Shown: positions 35,959-45,503, counted from the stretch's first letter. The stretch is 64,000 bases of DNA from Bacillus sp. HNG (GCF_003400205.1 NZ_QUQV01000001.1:558001-622000), one strand, 5' to 3'. Notes: generated from the letters alone by a model not told the origin. Program-made: numbers and translations.

Positions 35959-36558
35959 GTGAGATATATTTATATCCTTCTGTTCTCGAGTATACTATTT
36001 TTGGTTTCTGGTTGTGGTGGAAATAATAATGCGGGTGAAAACGGAAAAGATGATCGGGTAAAGGTTCAAAATACAGTTGAAAACAATATCGACAGAAAAA
36101 CAGGGCAAGAAATTGCAAGCCATCTTGTCGAACTTGCAAGTAGTGTCCCTAAGGTGAATGATGCCACAGCCGTTGTACTAGGAAAGTTTGCCGTCGTTGG
36201 CATTGATGTAGATTCAAAATTGGAACGTTCAAGGGTACAGACGATAAAATACTCGGTAGCTGAGAGCTTACAGCATGACCCTTACGGAGCAAACGCCATT
36301 GTAATTGCAGATGCTGATACTTATGAGCGCTTGAAGCAAATGAGGAAACAAATTGAAGATGGAAGACCTATTACGGGTATTTTAGATGAATTGGCACAAA
36401 TTGTCGGGAGATTGGTACCAGATGTTCCGAGTGATTTAATCGATAATCAAAACACTGAACCAACGAAGACAAATGATAAGCAACTAAATCAAAAAGAACA
36501 ACAAAAAATAGATAAAGAGCAGCAAGATCAATCAAACGATAAAATGGGTACTAAATAA
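35959..36558 (+). CDS. ylaJ: YhcN/YlaJ-family sporulation lipoprotein
   Basis: Lipoprotein of about 199 residues: signal peptide and lipobox FLVSGC (Cys near 20), then the YhcN/YlaJ domain (about 50-150; ATAVVLGKFAVVGIDVDSKL, VAESLQHDPYGANAIVIADA). The C-terminal 50 residues are Gln/Lys/Asp-rich and disordered. Relatives sit in the inner spore membrane or cortex and affect germination. GGGAGG lies 7 bases before the GTG at 35959; the ATG at 35944 precedes it and is rejected. A sigma G or F promoter would be expected, but I could not identify one. Confidence 0.88.
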   Translation: MRYIYILLFSSILFLVSGCGGNNNAGENGKDDRVKVQNTVENNIDRKTGQEIASHLVELASSVPKVNDATAVVLGKFAVVGIDVDSKLERSRVQTIKYSVAESLQHDPYGANAIVIADADTYERLKQMRKQIEDGRPITGILDELAQIVGRLVPDVPSDLIDNQNTEPTKTNDKQLNQKEQQKIDKEQQDQSNDKMGTK

Positions 36559-36564
36559 GGTATG

Positions 36565-36605
36565 AAGCGCGTGGAAAACATTTTGTTTTTCTCGCGCTTT
36601 TTGTT
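36565..36605 (+). terminator. Terminator of ylaJ
   Basis: AAGCGCG/CGCGCTT with inner AAAAC/GTTTT pairs and TTTTTG after it. The following 120 bases show nothing. Confidence 0.8.
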
Positions 36606-36730
36606 GCGTTGCCATCCCGGGAGTACTCAGCGGCTGAAGGACTTCTTCACCCTGTTTGATCCCTCATTATTTCGTCACTTAAAAAGACAAACTTTGTCAG
36701 AAAAGTAAGTAATGTTGTATAATATAGAAA

Positions 36731-36848
36731 AGCTCTAGGCGCCCGCTTATCGGAGACAAGCATAAGTCGAGCGCTGACAGAAGGTCTCTTTTACCTACAG
36801 AAGCGATTGGCTTAGACCAGAGAACCGATGGCACATGGAGCTAGACAT
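36731..36848 (+). repeat. Dispersed repeat, family C' (first copy)
   Basis: Begins AAAGCTCTAGGCGCCCGCTT and ends CATGGAGCTAGACATG. It shares AGGCGCCCGC, GCTGACAGAAGG, GAAGCGATTG and CTTAGACCAGAGA with the element at 45357-45475, and GACAAGCATAAG plus GAGCTAGAC with 37095-37222. Located just before ylaI, whose promoter must lie in or after it. Confidence 0.75.
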
Positions 36849-36888
36849 GAAAAAATAGATACTAGATAACACATGAGGGGTTTAAAAA

Positions 36889-37092
36889 ATGAAGGTAAAA
36901 TGTGTAATTTGTGATAAAATCGAGGACATTGAGGATGAATCCAGCCTCGCTAAACGACTAAGAAACCGCCCAATCCATACATATATGTGTCAAGATTGCC
37001 ATGATCGAATTGAAACTAGAACAAAAGAAAGAATTGCAACTAATAAATTTAAATTGTATCGCAAAAAGAAAACCGATGACGATTGGTGGTAA
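36889..37092 (+). CDS. ylaI: YlaI family zinc-ribbon protein
   Basis: Small protein of 67 residues (DUF2197) with CVICDK and CQDCHDR, two CxxC pairs that should bind zinc, and a basic second half ending in DDDWW. Function unknown. LAKRLRNRPIHTYMCQDCHD is nearly invariant in Bacillus. AGGGG precedes the ATG. It is flanked on both sides by dispersed repeats. Confidence 0.9.
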   Translation: MKVKCVICDKIEDIEDESSLAKRLRNRPIHTYMCQDCHDRIETRTKERIATNKFKLYRKKKTDDDWW

Positions 37093-37094
37093 TA

Positions 37095-37222
37095 AGAAAA
37101 GCGCAAGCGCCTCGAACAGCCCCGACAAGCATAAGAAAGCCGGCGAGAAGGATGTATTTTATCCTTATTGACGGATTGACTAATGACCTCGAGGGGCTAG
37201 GGGCTAGGCGCTGGATCTAGAC
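37095..37222 (+). repeat. Dispersed repeat, family C
   Basis: Begins AAGAAAAGCGCAAGCGCC three bases after the ylaI stop and ends GGCGCTGGATCTAGAC. The ends are imperfect inverted repeats (GCGCAAGCGCC against GGCGCTGGATC). Inside: CCCCGACAAGCATAAG, AAGGATGTATTTTATCCTT hairpin, CTCGAGGGGCTAGG. Elements with these ends are common in Bacillaceae genomes to my knowledge. Confidence 0.8.
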
Positions 37223-37228
37223 CCAAAA

Positions 37229-37262
37229 CAAAAAGCCAAGCACCCACGCTCGGCTTTTTGTT
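37229..37262. terminator. Terminator between ylaI and the 94-residue gene
   Basis: CAAAAAGCC...GGCTTTTTG with inner GC pairs; U-tracts in both directions. Confidence 0.8.
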
Positions 37263-37547
37263 TTATTCGTAATTCTGATATCTCTCTGGATGTTGACTGA
37301 TTTGGTTGTGCATGACTTCGATTAACTCTGTCGGAAACCAAGCACTTTTCGCTTCCCCATCAATCGTATAGTTCACAAGATACATCACATCATCTTTTTG
37401 AATTTGGATGTCCTTCAACTTAAACTCATTTACCAAAATATCTTCAAATAGATCGAATGTTTCCTTGGCTGCCTTATCATCAGGTCTTGCTTCAGCTACA
37501 ATTTTAATCGTTAACCAATTATAAATCGCATCCTGTAGGGATTTCAT
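37263..37547 (-). CDS. Conserved hypothetical protein, 94 residues
   Basis: Soluble acidic protein with no motif I recognise. Helical N-terminus MKSLQDAIYNWLTIKIVAEA, then VNEFKLKDIQIQKDDVMYLV and a C-terminal PTELIEVMHNQISQHPERYQ. GGAGGT precedes the ATG. It follows ylaH by 12 bases and is cotranscribed with it; B. subtilis lacks a counterpart I can name. Confidence 0.75.
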   Translation of the reverse strand: MKSLQDAIYNWLTIKIVAEARPDDKAAKETFDLFEDILVNEFKLKDIQIQKDDVMYLVNYTIDGEAKSAWFPTELIEVMHNQISQHPERYQNYE

Positions 37548-37559
37548 CAGATTACCTCC

Positions 37560-37865
37560 TTACGCTTCACGATTTTTCGTCTGGTGAAGACGTACTTTAT
37601 AAATAAGTAATATAGCAGCGGTAATCGCTAATCCTTCCGCAATCGGTAAGAATGCACCTAAAAACGTTAAAATTGTACAGCCAAAGGCAAGACATGCATA
37701 AATGACAATATTTTTTAACAATGGCAGTTTTTTTGCAAACCCTAAACGAAACACGATAATCGTTAAGAGTAAAATGACAACATACAATATATTTGACCCG
37801 ACATTAGGAGTTGTCGAACTATAGATTGTTTTTGCAATCGGCCACATGTGTTCATAGACATCCAT
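37560..37865 (-). CDS. ylaH: YlaH-like membrane protein
   Basis: Membrane protein of 101 residues with three helices (about 25-42, 50-68, 70-90), YlaH family, function unknown. NVGSNILYVVILLLTIIVFR and LPLLKNIVIYACLAFGCTIL are the conserved parts. It follows typA by 68 bases in the same direction, as in B. subtilis. Confidence 0.85.
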   Translation of the reverse strand: MDVYEHMWPIAKTIYSSTTPNVGSNILYVVILLLTIIVFRLGFAKKLPLLKNIVIYACLAFGCTILTFLGAFLPIAEGLAITAAILLIYKVRLHQTKNREA

Positions 37866-37933
37866 AACTATTTATCCCCTCTTTCTGACACTTCCTATCA
37901 TAAAAGTATCAGAAAGGGACAACGTTCACAACC

Positions 37934-39775
37934 CTATTGATTTACTTCAGCAAGTTTTTTTCGTTTTGCTGCTTTTTCACGTTCATTCTTATCAAGAACC
38001 TTTTTACGCAAACGGATGGATTCAGGAGTAACCTCACAGTACTCATCATCGTTTAAATATTCAAGTGATTCCTCTAATGACATAATGCGTGGCTTTTTCA
38101 TCGTTGTTGTTTGGTCTTTATTGGCTGAACGCATGTTTGTCATTTGTTTAGCTTTCACGATATTAACCGTTAAGTCATTTTCACGGGTATGTTCACCCAC
38201 GATCATTCCTTCATAAACCTCTGTACCAGGCTCAACAAAGATCGTACCACGGTCTTCAACACCAGTAATTCCGTATTGAGTTGCTTTACCAGTTTCCATC
38301 GAAACAAGCACACCTTGTCTTCGTCCACCTACTTGGCCTTGTGCCATTGGCTTGTAACTATCAAAGGTATGATTAATAATACCGAAACCTCTTGTTAACG
38401 TTAAAAATTCTGTTGTGTAACCGATAAGTCCACGTGCAGGAACCATGAAAATAAGTCGAACTTGACCATTCCCATTGTTAATCATGTCTAACATTTCGCC
38501 CTTACGTGCACCAATAGATTCCATAATGGAACCAGTGTGTTCCTCAGGTACATCGATTTGAACTCGTTCAACTGGTTCACAACGAACTCCATCAATTTCT
38601 TTTACAATAACCTCTGGCTTAGAAACCTGAAGTTCGTAGCCTTCACGACGCATATTCTCAATTAATATTGATAAATGAAGCTCACCACGTCCTGAAACAA
38701 TCCATGCATCAGGAGAATCTGTATTATCCACGCGTAAACTTACATCGGTATGAAGTTGTTCACGAAGACGTTCTTCAATTTTACGTGATGTGATATATTT
38801 ACCTTCGCGGCCAGCGAATGGGCTATTATTTACTAAAAATGTCATTTGTAAAGTCGGCTCATCGATATGAAGAATTGGTAAAGCATCCTGGTGTTCGATT
38901 GGACAAACTGTTTCACCAACATTGATATCTTCCATACCGGATACAGCAACAAGATCTCCCGCTTTTGCCTCTTGGACTTCAATTCGTTTTAATCCTGAGA
39001 AACCAAAGATTTTTGTAACACGGAATTGTTTTACACTACCATCTAATTTCATTAAAGCAACTTGCTGACCAACATGCATGGTTCCTCTGAATACTCGTCC
39101 GATTCCAATTCTTCCAACATAGTCGTTATAATCAAGTAACGCTACTTGGAATTGTAATGGTTCTTCACTATTATCAATTGGAGCAGGAATGTTCTCGATA
39201 ATACACTGGAATAAAGATTCCATGTTTTCATCTTGTTGATGTGGGTCTGTACTTGCTGTTCCATTGATTGCTGATGCATATACAACCGGAAATTCTAATT
39301 GTTCCTCAGAAGCATCTAGTTCGATAAATAAGTCGATTACTTCGTCTACAACTTCTTCTGGTCTTGCAAAGTCACGGTCAATTTTGTTTACAACGACAAT
39401 CGGAGTAAGATTTTGCTCCAATGCTTTTTTCAATACAAAGCGAGTTTGTGGCATACAGCCTTCATAAGCATCGACAACTAATAGTACTCCATCAACCATT
39501 TTCATAATACGTTCAACTTCTCCACCAAAGTCAGCATGTCCTGGAGTATCCATAATATTAATACGGGTATCCTTATAATTAATTGCTGTATTTTTGGCAA
39601 GAATGGTGATGCCACGTTCACGTTCAATATCATTTGAGTCCATTACACGTTCATCTACATGCTCATTTGAGCGGAATGTTCCTGATTGATGAAGCAGTGT
39701 ATCTACAAGGGTTGTTTTACCATGGTCTACGTGTGCAATAATCGCTATATTTCGTAAGTCATTACGTGTTGTCAC
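37934..39775 (-). CDS. typA: Ribosome-associated GTPase TypA/BipA
   Basis: Translational GTPase of 613 residues related to EF-G, binding the ribosomal A site and aiding 50S assembly, particularly in cold or stress. G1 [16 protein letters not shown]2 around [14 protein letters not shown]3 [14 protein letters not shown]4 [14 protein letters not shown]5 YASAING; then domain II, III, V and the TypA-specific C-terminal domain with [19 protein letters not shown]. Short upstream gap of 150 bases shared with ylaF. Confidence 0.97.
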   Translation of the reverse strand: MTTRNDLRNIAIIAHVDHGKTTLVDTLLHQSGTFRSNEHVDERVMDSNDIERERGITILAKNTAINYKDTRINIMDTPGHADFGGEVERIMKMVDGVLLVVDAYEGCMPQTRFVLKKALEQNLTPIVVVNKIDRDFARPEEVVDEVIDLFIELDASEEQLEFPVVYASAINGTASTDPHQQDENMESLFQCIIENIPAPIDNSEEPLQFQVALLDYNDYVGRIGIGRVFRGTMHVGQQVALMKLDGSVKQFRVTKIFGFSGLKRIEVQEAKAGDLVAVSGMEDINVGETVCPIEHQDALPILHIDEPTLQMTFLVNNSPFAGREGKYITSRKIEERLREQLHTDVSLRVDNTDSPDAWIVSGRGELHLSILIENMRREGYELQVSKPEVIVKEIDGVRCEPVERVQIDVPEEHTGSIMESIGARKGEMLDMINNGNGQVRLIFMVPARGLIGYTTEFLTLTRGFGIINHTFDSYKPMAQGQVGGRRQGVLVSMETGKATQYGITGVEDRGTIFVEPGTEVYEGMIVGEHTRENDLTVNIVKAKQMTNMRSANKDQTTTMKKPRIMSLEESLEYLNDDEYCEVTPESIRLRKKVLDKNEREKAAKRKKLAEVNQ

Positions 39776-39928
39776 TATTTCACATCTCCTATTATCAAAT
39801 TAAGGATTTTAATTTCTTTTTACATTTTTTTACTTCCGAAAAGAGTCGCAACTAAAATATTATATACCAAAGTATAGAAATAATATATATTTATCTGTAA
39901 AATAAATTATGGAAAGGGGCAAATTACT

Positions 39929-40114
39929 TTGAAAAACGTGAATATCCCAATGCTTCTCATTGCGATTGCAACAGCTGTTTGTATTATGCTAATTGGTGTA
40001 TCAATAGCTGAAAAAAGTCTATTAGGTATTATTTTGTCTATTATTGCAGTAATTATTGTAACAGGTTTAGGATTTACGACAAAGAAAAAAATGCGTGAGA
40101 ACGGCAGACTCTAA
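39929..40114 (+). CDS. ylaF: Small membrane protein YlaF (DUF5325)
   Basis: Protein of 61 residues with two membrane helices (about 5-24 and 30-49) and a basic C-terminus (TTKKKMRENGRL). Function unknown. The start is TTG, with AAAGGGG 10 bases upstream. The last codons and stop lie inside a terminator hairpin. Divergent from typA. Confidence 0.85.
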   Translation: MKNVNIPMLLIAIATAVCIMLIGVSIAEKSLLGIILSIIAVIIVTGLGFTTKKKMRENGRL

Positions 40115-40137
40115 TTCTGCCTTCTCACGCTTTTTTA
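40090..40137. terminator. Terminator covering the ylaF end, shared with suhB
   Basis: GCGTGAGAA/TTCTCACGC plus an inner GGCAGA/TCTGCC; T6 on the plus strand. The ylaF stop (40112-40114) is in the loop, and suhB ends at 40135. Confidence 0.9.
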
Positions 40138-40929
40138 TTTCCTCTTTAAAAACTTTGTAAAAATCTCTTCATGTAAATTAGGTCTTGCAACAAAAATACT
40201 GTTTTCCTTTAAAAAATTTAATGGCTCCCCGTCAAGCGTAGTGATCACACCTCCAACTTCCTGTAAGAGAACAACACCTGCAGCAAAATCCCAAGGTGAA
40301 AGGCGCATGGTGATGTAAACATCAATTCGGCCGGTTACGAGATAGGCTAATTCCAGTGCAGCAGACCCATAAGAACGAGTTCCGCGAACAGCATTGACAA
40401 TTGGAATTAAAATTTTCGGATCTATTCGTTTATTCTCAGTAACCCATGTAGCATTTATAGCAACAATGGCTCTTTCAAGAGGGACCTCCCCTAGTGGCTC
40501 AATTTTTGTAGAGTTAAGATAGGCACCCTGACCTTTACGCGCGTGATAAAGTTCATCATGTACGACATCGTATATCAGTCCAATTTGCCCTACTCCGTCT
40601 TCGTACACTGCAACAGAAATTGCAAAATTGCGTTGTTGATGAACGAAATTCATCGTGCCATCGATTGGATCAATAATCCATGTGATCCCCTTTAATGACT
40701 GAAGTTTGTCTCCAAAACCTTCCTCTCCAAGAATTTTGTGTGCTGGAAAGGTACTATGTATTTTTTCGATAAAAAACTGTTCAGTTTCTTTATCCATATT
40801 TGTAACTAGGTCATCAGGATTTGATTTTGTCTCAATCACAAGCTTGGCTTGAAACGAATCTCTTATTCGTTCCCCCGCTTCTCTTATCCAATGTTTGGCA
40901 TAGTCTTCTATTTCATTCCAATTAATCAT
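40135..40929 (-). CDS. suhB: Inositol monophosphatase family protein
   Basis: Metal-dependent phosphatase of 264 residues (B. subtilis YktC type) hydrolysing inositol-1-phosphate or related sugar phosphates such as fructose bisphosphate or NADP. Metal-binding residues are intact: GEEGFG (near 70), WIIDPIDGTMNFVHQ (near 88) and WDFAAGVVLLQEVGG (near 215). Substrate in vivo unknown. ATG at 40929 with AGGTACTTACA upstream. Single gene. Confidence 0.9.
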   Translation of the reverse strand: MINWNEIEDYAKHWIREAGERIRDSFQAKLVIETKSNPDDLVTNMDKETEQFFIEKIHSTFPAHKILGEEGFGDKLQSLKGITWIIDPIDGTMNFVHQQRNFAISVAVYEDGVGQIGLIYDVVHDELYHARKGQGAYLNSTKIEPLGEVPLERAIVAINATWVTENKRIDPKILIPIVNAVRGTRSYGSAALELAYLVTGRIDVYITMRLSPWDFAAGVVLLQEVGGVITTLDGEPLNFLKENSIFVARPNLHEEIFTKFLKRK

Positions 40930-41027
40930 TGTAAGTACCTCACTTTTTTATCTCATCGGATAGTATACGCTAAGTATTATACTTTAAAAGCTTACTTCAC
41001 TTTTTTACTGAAAAGCAAGCAATAAGG

Positions 41028-41277
41028 AAAGCAAACCAACTTTGGTTCGCCTAGAGAATGTTGACAAACGCTCGCATACTTCGTTGCTTGCCTCTCTCGT
41101 CCGCTCATGAAGGCAACTTCTATTACCGTCTTCGATCGACTGCGCGCCTTGTCTAGCAAGCGTTTTCAAGACAGTCTGGAAAAGTAATTTACATCTAGAT
41201 ACCTGTAAAAAAAGTGTAGACAAAGTCACAGTACTGACTTTGTCTACACTCGAAAGCGAACCAACTTTGGTTCGCCT
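41028..41277. repeat. Repeat region framed by two copies of a small palindrome
   Basis: AAAGCAAACCAACTTTGG at 41028 and AAAGCGAACCAACTTTGG at 41253 are near-identical 25-base direct repeats (ending TTCGCCT), each with a self-pairing GCGAACCA-ACTT-TGGTTCGC core; the first has one stem mismatch. Between them: GCTTGCCTC...CTCATGAAGGCAACTTC...GCGCGCCTTG..., GC-richer than the neighbours, like the other dispersed elements, and then the terminator at 41206. A 74-residue frame here is spurious. Confidence 0.65.
41206..41250 (-). terminator. Strong terminator after the 62-residue gene
   Basis: AGTGTAGACAAAGTC/GACTTTGTCTACACT, 15 perfect pairs, 8-base loop, followed by T7 on the minus strand. Confidence 0.9.
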
Positions 41278-41285
41278 TTGTGCCT

Positions 41286-41474
41286 TTATGCTTCAAGTTT
41301 AACTATTTCTTTGCTTAATTTTTGTAGCTTCTTTTTACATTCTGCTTTTTTCACTTCATCATTTTCAATCATCGCATCATAAAGGGTTGCCAATTCATAG
41401 TCTACTTCAAGACGTAACACTGCCAAGCGTTTCTCACCGTCTTTTCGCTTTAAATCATTTATCACTTGTTTCAA
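41286..41474 (-). CDS. Small coiled-coil protein, 62 residues
   Basis: Highly charged, helical (KQVINDLKRKDGEKRL to KKLQKLSKEIVKLEA), with heptad-like spacing suggesting a coiled coil. Function unknown. AGGGGTG lies 6 bases before a TTG at 41474 that gives MKQVINDL; the ATG at 41492 overlaps the site. Single gene with two hairpins behind it. Divergent from yktB. It is not a copy of ylaN or yktA. Confidence 0.65.
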   Translation of the reverse strand: MKQVINDLKRKDGEKRLAVLRLEVDYELATLYDAMIENDEVKKAECKKKLQKLSKEIVKLEA

Positions 41475-41681
41475 TTTTCGCACCCCTTTCATTTATTTCA
41501 AACATTCACTTTCCCTTTTTAACTATTCCACTTGTTACAACTATCTTATGAAAAAATCGGAGCATTGTAACAAATATGTGCGTATACCTAGCAGCATACG
41601 TTATATTCAAAGCAGACTAGTACAGAAAATCTTATGTTTTTGGTAAAATGACTATAGGACTATCAATAGGAGGATACATAA

Positions 41682-42317
41682 ATGACTTTTACAGGGTTTA
41701 CAAACGAAGACTTTGATGTGTTTACAATAGATGGACTTGAAAATCGAATGAATGCATTAGTTTCACATGTTCGGCCTAAATTAGAGGATTTAGGGAATTA
41801 TTTTGCACCTACCCTTTCAAGCCTGACAGGAGACGAAATGTTTGCTCATGTCGCAAAACATGCGAGAAGGACAATCAATCCACCTAAAGATACTTGGGTT
41901 GCTTTCGCAAATAATAAACGCGGATATAAAATGTTGCCTCATTTTCAAATCGGATTGTGGAATACCCATCTTTTTGTTTGGTTTGCGGTAATATATGAAG
42001 CACCAATTAAATCTGAGTTTGGAAAAATATTAATGGAGCATTCAAAACAAATTAGAGAAAGTGTCCCAAACCATTATTTATGGTCAGTCGATCACACAAA
42101 ACCAGATACGAGTATTCATCATGAGTTAAACGATCAGGAACTTGAATCGATGTTCACACGACTTCAATCAGTCAAAAAGGCTGAAATTCTTTGTGGAATT
42201 AACATTTCTCGAGATAAAGTAGTTAACATGAATGGCGAAGAATTAATACAAACAATTGATGAAACTTTCAGAAAGTTACTTCCATTATATCAGCTAGCGC
42301 AAAAAAGTTCAAAGTAA
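41682..42317 (+). CDS. yktB: YktB (UPF0637/DUF1054)
   Basis: Cytosolic protein of 211 residues, DUF1054, function unknown. FTGFTNEDFDVFTIDGLENR at the start, GDEMFAHVAKHARRTINPPK near 65 and GYKMLPHFQIGLWNTHLFVW near 92 are highly conserved. AGGAGG lies 8 bases before the ATG. Converges on yktA with a shared terminator. Confidence 0.92.
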   Translation: MTFTGFTNEDFDVFTIDGLENRMNALVSHVRPKLEDLGNYFAPTLSSLTGDEMFAHVAKHARRTINPPKDTWVAFANNKRGYKMLPHFQIGLWNTHLFVWFAVIYEAPIKSEFGKILMEHSKQIRESVPNHYLWSVDHTKPDTSIHHELNDQELESMFTRLQSVKKAEILCGINISRDKVVNMNGEELIQTIDETFRKLLPLYQLAQKSSK

Positions 42318-42348
42318 GTTTTAAAACTGAAAGATTTTTCGACAAGCT

Positions 42349-42384
42349 AAAAGGATGTCCTATTTATCATAGAACATCCTTTTA
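42349..42384. terminator. Bidirectional terminator between yktB and yktA
   Basis: AAAAGGATGT-CTAT/ATAG-ACATCCTTTT with one mismatch; T-runs on both sides. The yktA stop lies at 42387. Confidence 0.85.
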
Positions 42385-42386
42385 AT

Positions 42387-42674
42387 CTACATTTTGATGA
42401 TTTCCTTATTTTCTTTTGCTTTTTGGATAACACGGTATGCAGAATAACCACTCGTTTCTTCGAATTCTCCGCAAACCTGTTTTTCCTCTAATTTGCTTGG
42501 CACAATTTCTTTAAACCGCTTATATGCCTGCATTAATCGATCCCTTGCAATTCCCTTTTCATAAGCTTTTTCAACACATTCAAAAAAGGAGATGACATCA
42601 ACTACTTCATCTGTGCTCCAATCAAAGGAAATAGGATATTGATAATCCAATTCGTTCACCTCTATTTGCTCCAC
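42387..42674 (-). CDS. yktA: YktA (UPF0223)
   Basis: Helical protein of 95 residues, UPF0223, function unknown. [34 protein letters not shown] and [14 protein letters not shown] are the family's conserved blocks. The start overlaps the upstream monooxygenase-like gene by 13 bases, so translation is coupled; the overlapping gene is not its B. subtilis neighbour. Confidence 0.9.
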   Translation of the reverse strand: MEQIEVNELDYQYPISFDWSTDEVVDVISFFECVEKAYEKGIARDRLMQAYKRFKEIVPSKLEEKQVCGEFEETSGYSAYRVIQKAKENKEIIKM

Positions 42675-43621
42675 CTGTTTCGAATTTGCTCAGCCTCAGT
42701 GATCATCCTCTCAAATAGCTCAGCAACTGTTGGTTCGTCTTTTATAAGACCCATAACCTGACCTGCCCAAGCATAGCCACCATCCAACTTTCCATCATAA
42801 ATATAGTTCATATTAGCTTGACCACTTATGTATTCCTTTAATCCTTCATATCCGCTGTTTGCTTCTTCTAACTGAAGAATCTTTGAGGTCCATTCATTCG
42901 AAATCGCTCGACCTGGTGCCCCAAGTGATCGTTTAATCACAACTGTATCATTTTCAGTTCCTTTTATCAATGCGTCTTTATAGCCTTGATGAGCATGTAC
43001 ACATTCTTTTGTGGCAATAAAACGTGTACCCATTTCGATTCCTTCAGCCCCTAAGCTTAATGCTGCCATTAATCCACGTGCATCACCTATGCCCCCGGAT
43101 GCGATAACTGGAATGGAAACCGCATCGACCACCTGTGGAATAAGAACCATCGTTCCGATATCCTGTCTTCCTAGGTGACCTCCGCCCTCCTGACCAACCA
43201 CCATCACAGCGTCTGCCCCTAGTTCCTCGGCTTTTTGAGCTTGCCTTCTAGCTGCAACAAGAACGAGTTTCTTTGTATTAACACCTTTTAATTGTTCAAA
43301 AATTGGAGCTGGGTTTCCCCCGGTCATTGTAATGACAGGTACTTCTTCCTCAATGGCAACTTCAAGCATGTCAGAAAATGGCCTTCCATGTTGTCCAATT
43401 GCATAGTTAACCCCGAACGGCTTTTTTGTTAATTCTTTTACTTTTTTAATTTCATTACGTAGTTCTTCTGGTGAATGAAGTGACATTGCTGTAATTTGAC
43501 CAAGTCCTCCTGCATTCGAAACAGCTGCTGCAAGCTCAGAATAAGCTAAATAAGCAAGTCCTCCCTGAATGATTGGATATTTTATTCCTAATAAAGTTGA
43601 TACTCTTGTTTCCCAATTCAT
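42662..43621 (-). CDS. Nitronate monooxygenase family flavoprotein
   Basis: FMN-dependent TIM-barrel protein of about 319 residues of the 2-nitropropane dioxygenase/FabK superfamily. [31 protein letters not shown] near 35, GQEGGGHLG near 148 and [20 protein letters not shown] near 178 carry the FMN contacts. It may oxidise nitronates such as propionate 3-nitronate, or act as an FabK-type enoyl-ACP reductase; sequence alone does not decide. GGTGGGAG lies before the ATG at 43621; the longer frame to 43648 has no site. Overlaps yktA. Confidence 0.85.
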   Translation of the reverse strand: MNWETRVSTLLGIKYPIIQGGLAYLAYSELAAAVSNAGGLGQITAMSLHSPEELRNEIKKVKELTKKPFGVNYAIGQHGRPFSDMLEVAIEEEVPVITMTGGNPAPIFEQLKGVNTKKLVLVAARRQAQKAEELGADAVMVVGQEGGGHLGRQDIGTMVLIPQVVDAVSIPVIASGGIGDARGLMAALSLGAEGIEMGTRFIATKECVHAHQGYKDALIKGTENDTVVIKRSLGAPGRAISNEWTSKILQLEEANSGYEGLKEYISGQANMNYIYDGKLDGGYAWAGQVMGLIKDEPTVAELFERMITEAEQIRNRWSK

Positions 43622-43875
43622 TAAACTCCCACCTTTCAAATAAATCATTTCGAGACGATAACCAAAAACTCCTCTTTTTTATTCTGGTTCTTGAATATCC
43701 AGTAAAGTTTAACAACCCCTAAAAATGTTTAATAATCCTCTACCTGTGACACTTTAAAAGAGAGAAATATTTTTATATGCAAACGGTAAAAGAAGTGCTA
43801 TAATTCTCTTGTTTTATGCAAAAAAGACATTTTAAAACGAGTAAAATTATATAAATAAAGAGGTGTGGTTATCAA

Positions 43876-45348
43876 TTGTCACAAAATGAAACACCATTAT
43901 TTACTGGTCTTGTTGAACATGCAAAAAAGAATCCAACCCAATTCCACATACCTGGACATAAAAAAGGAGCTGGAATTGACCCTGAATTTCGAAACTTTAT
44001 CGGTGATAATGCCTTATCCATCGATTTAATCAATATTGGACCTTTAGATGACCTTCATCAGCCTAAAGGTATCATTAAGCAGGCTCAAGACCTTGCTGCT
44101 GAAGCCTTTAGCGCAGATCATACATTTTTTTCTGTTCAAGGCACTAGTGGAGCAATCATGACAATGGTCATGGCCGTCTGTGGCCCTGGAGATAAAATCA
44201 TTGTACCAAGAAACGTCCATAAATCGGTTATGTCAGCCATTGTTTTTTCCGGTGCAGTTCCTATTTTCATCCATCCCGAAATTGACAACAAATTAGGAAT
44301 TTCTCATGGAATCACAACTGACTCTGTTGAAAAAGCACTTGAACAGCATCCAGATGCAAAAGGTTTGCTCGTGATTAATCCAACATATTTTGGGATAGCT
44401 GCAGACTTAAAAAGAATTGTAGATATCGCTCATTCCTATGATGTTCCGGTTCTCGTTGACGAAGCACACGGTGTTCATATTCACTTTCACGAAGGGCTTC
44501 CCCTATCAGCCATGCAAGCTGGTGCTGATATGGCAGCAACGAGCGTCCATAAACTTGGTGGGTCTATGACACAAAGCTCTATTTTAAATGTAAAAGAAGG
44601 TTTAGTCTCTTCTAACAGAGTACAATCGATTTTAAGTATGCTTACAACAACGTCTACCTCCTATTTATTATTGGCATCCTTGGATGTCGCTAGGAAGCGT
44701 TTAGTAACAGAAGGTCATGACCTTATTGAAAAAACGATACTCTTGGCCAATTATATTCGAGACAAAATCAACGAAATCGAAAAACTATATTGTGTAGGAC
44801 GAGAAATTTTAGGCTCAAAAGCAACATTTGATTTTGATCCAACAAAATTAATCATTTCTGTAAAAGACCTTGGCATTACAGGATCAGATGCGGAAGTTTG
44901 GCTACGTGAAAAATATAATATAGAAGTGGAGATGTCCGACCTCTATAACATCCTATGTATTATAACACCAGGTGATTCCCAAAAAGAGGCCGATCTACTG
45001 ATTGAGGCACTTGCTAATCTTTCCGATGAAGTATCTCACTTTTCCGAATCAAGAATCGTTCCAGAAGTATTACTTCCAGACATTCCAGTTCTCGCTTTAT
45101 CGCCAAGGGATGCTTTTTACTCTGAAACAGAAGTGGTACCATTTGAAGAATCTGCAGGACGTGTAATCGCAGAATTCGTGATGGTTTATCCACCAGGTAT
45201 TCCCATTTTTATCCCTGGAGAAATTATTACTGAGGAGAACTTAACTTATATTCAAACCAATATCGAAGCTGGCCTACCTGTCCAAGGACCTGAGGATTAT
45301 GAATTAAAATTCCTCCGTGTCATTAAAGAACACCGAGCGATTCGATAA
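43876..45348 (+). CDS. speA: Arginine decarboxylase (Orn/Lys/Arg decarboxylase family)
   Basis: PLP-dependent, fold type I, 490 residues; the B. subtilis orthologue SpeA makes agmatine for spermidine synthesis. PLP lysine in SVHKLGGSMTQS (near 227), cofactor residues in DEAHGVHIHFH (near 196) and QGTSGAIMTMVMA (near 90); N-terminal FHIPGHKKGAG. Lacks the N-terminal wing of the enteric inducible enzymes. Start is TTG behind GAGGTGTGG. SR1 RNA is encoded downstream, convergent. Confidence 0.93.
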   Translation: MSQNETPLFTGLVEHAKKNPTQFHIPGHKKGAGIDPEFRNFIGDNALSIDLINIGPLDDLHQPKGIIKQAQDLAAEAFSADHTFFSVQGTSGAIMTMVMAVCGPGDKIIVPRNVHKSVMSAIVFSGAVPIFIHPEIDNKLGISHGITTDSVEKALEQHPDAKGLLVINPTYFGIAADLKRIVDIAHSYDVPVLVDEAHGVHIHFHEGLPLSAMQAGADMAATSVHKLGGSMTQSSILNVKEGLVSSNRVQSILSMLTTTSTSYLLLASLDVARKRLVTEGHDLIEKTILLANYIRDKINEIEKLYCVGREILGSKATFDFDPTKLIISVKDLGITGSDAEVWLREKYNIEVEMSDLYNILCIITPGDSQKEADLLIEALANLSDEVSHFSESRIVPEVLLPDIPVLALSPRDAFYSETEVVPFEESAGRVIAEFVMVYPPGIPIFIPGEIITEENLTYIQTNIEAGLPVQGPEDYELKFLRVIKEHRAIR

Positions 45349-45356
45349 AATAAAGA

Positions 45357-45475
45357 AAAGCATAAGGCGCCCGCCTTTAATAAACAAGTGCTGACAGAAG
45401 GCGTTTATTGCCTTCCGAAGCGATTGTCTTAGACCAGAGAGCCGATGGTGCCTGAGATAGACATCGAAAACTAGG
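45357..45475 (+). repeat. Dispersed repeat, family C' (second copy)
   Basis: Begins AAAGCATAAGGCGCCCGCCT right after the speA stop and ends CTGAGATAGACATCG. Shares blocks with 36731-36848 in the same order. An inner AAGGCGTTTATTGCCTT hairpin is visible. Confidence 0.75.
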
Positions 45476-45503
45476 TAATAAAATTTTATACTTTCTTATC
45501 ATT

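Noticed and set aside
36731-37222. CRISPR array formed by the repeats near ylaI
   Set aside because: Only two diverged copies of over 100 bases with a gene between; no short regular repeats or spacers, and no cas genes.
41005-41229. Minus-strand frame of 74 codons
   Set aside because: It runs through a dispersed repeat and a terminator hairpin, with no ribosome binding site.
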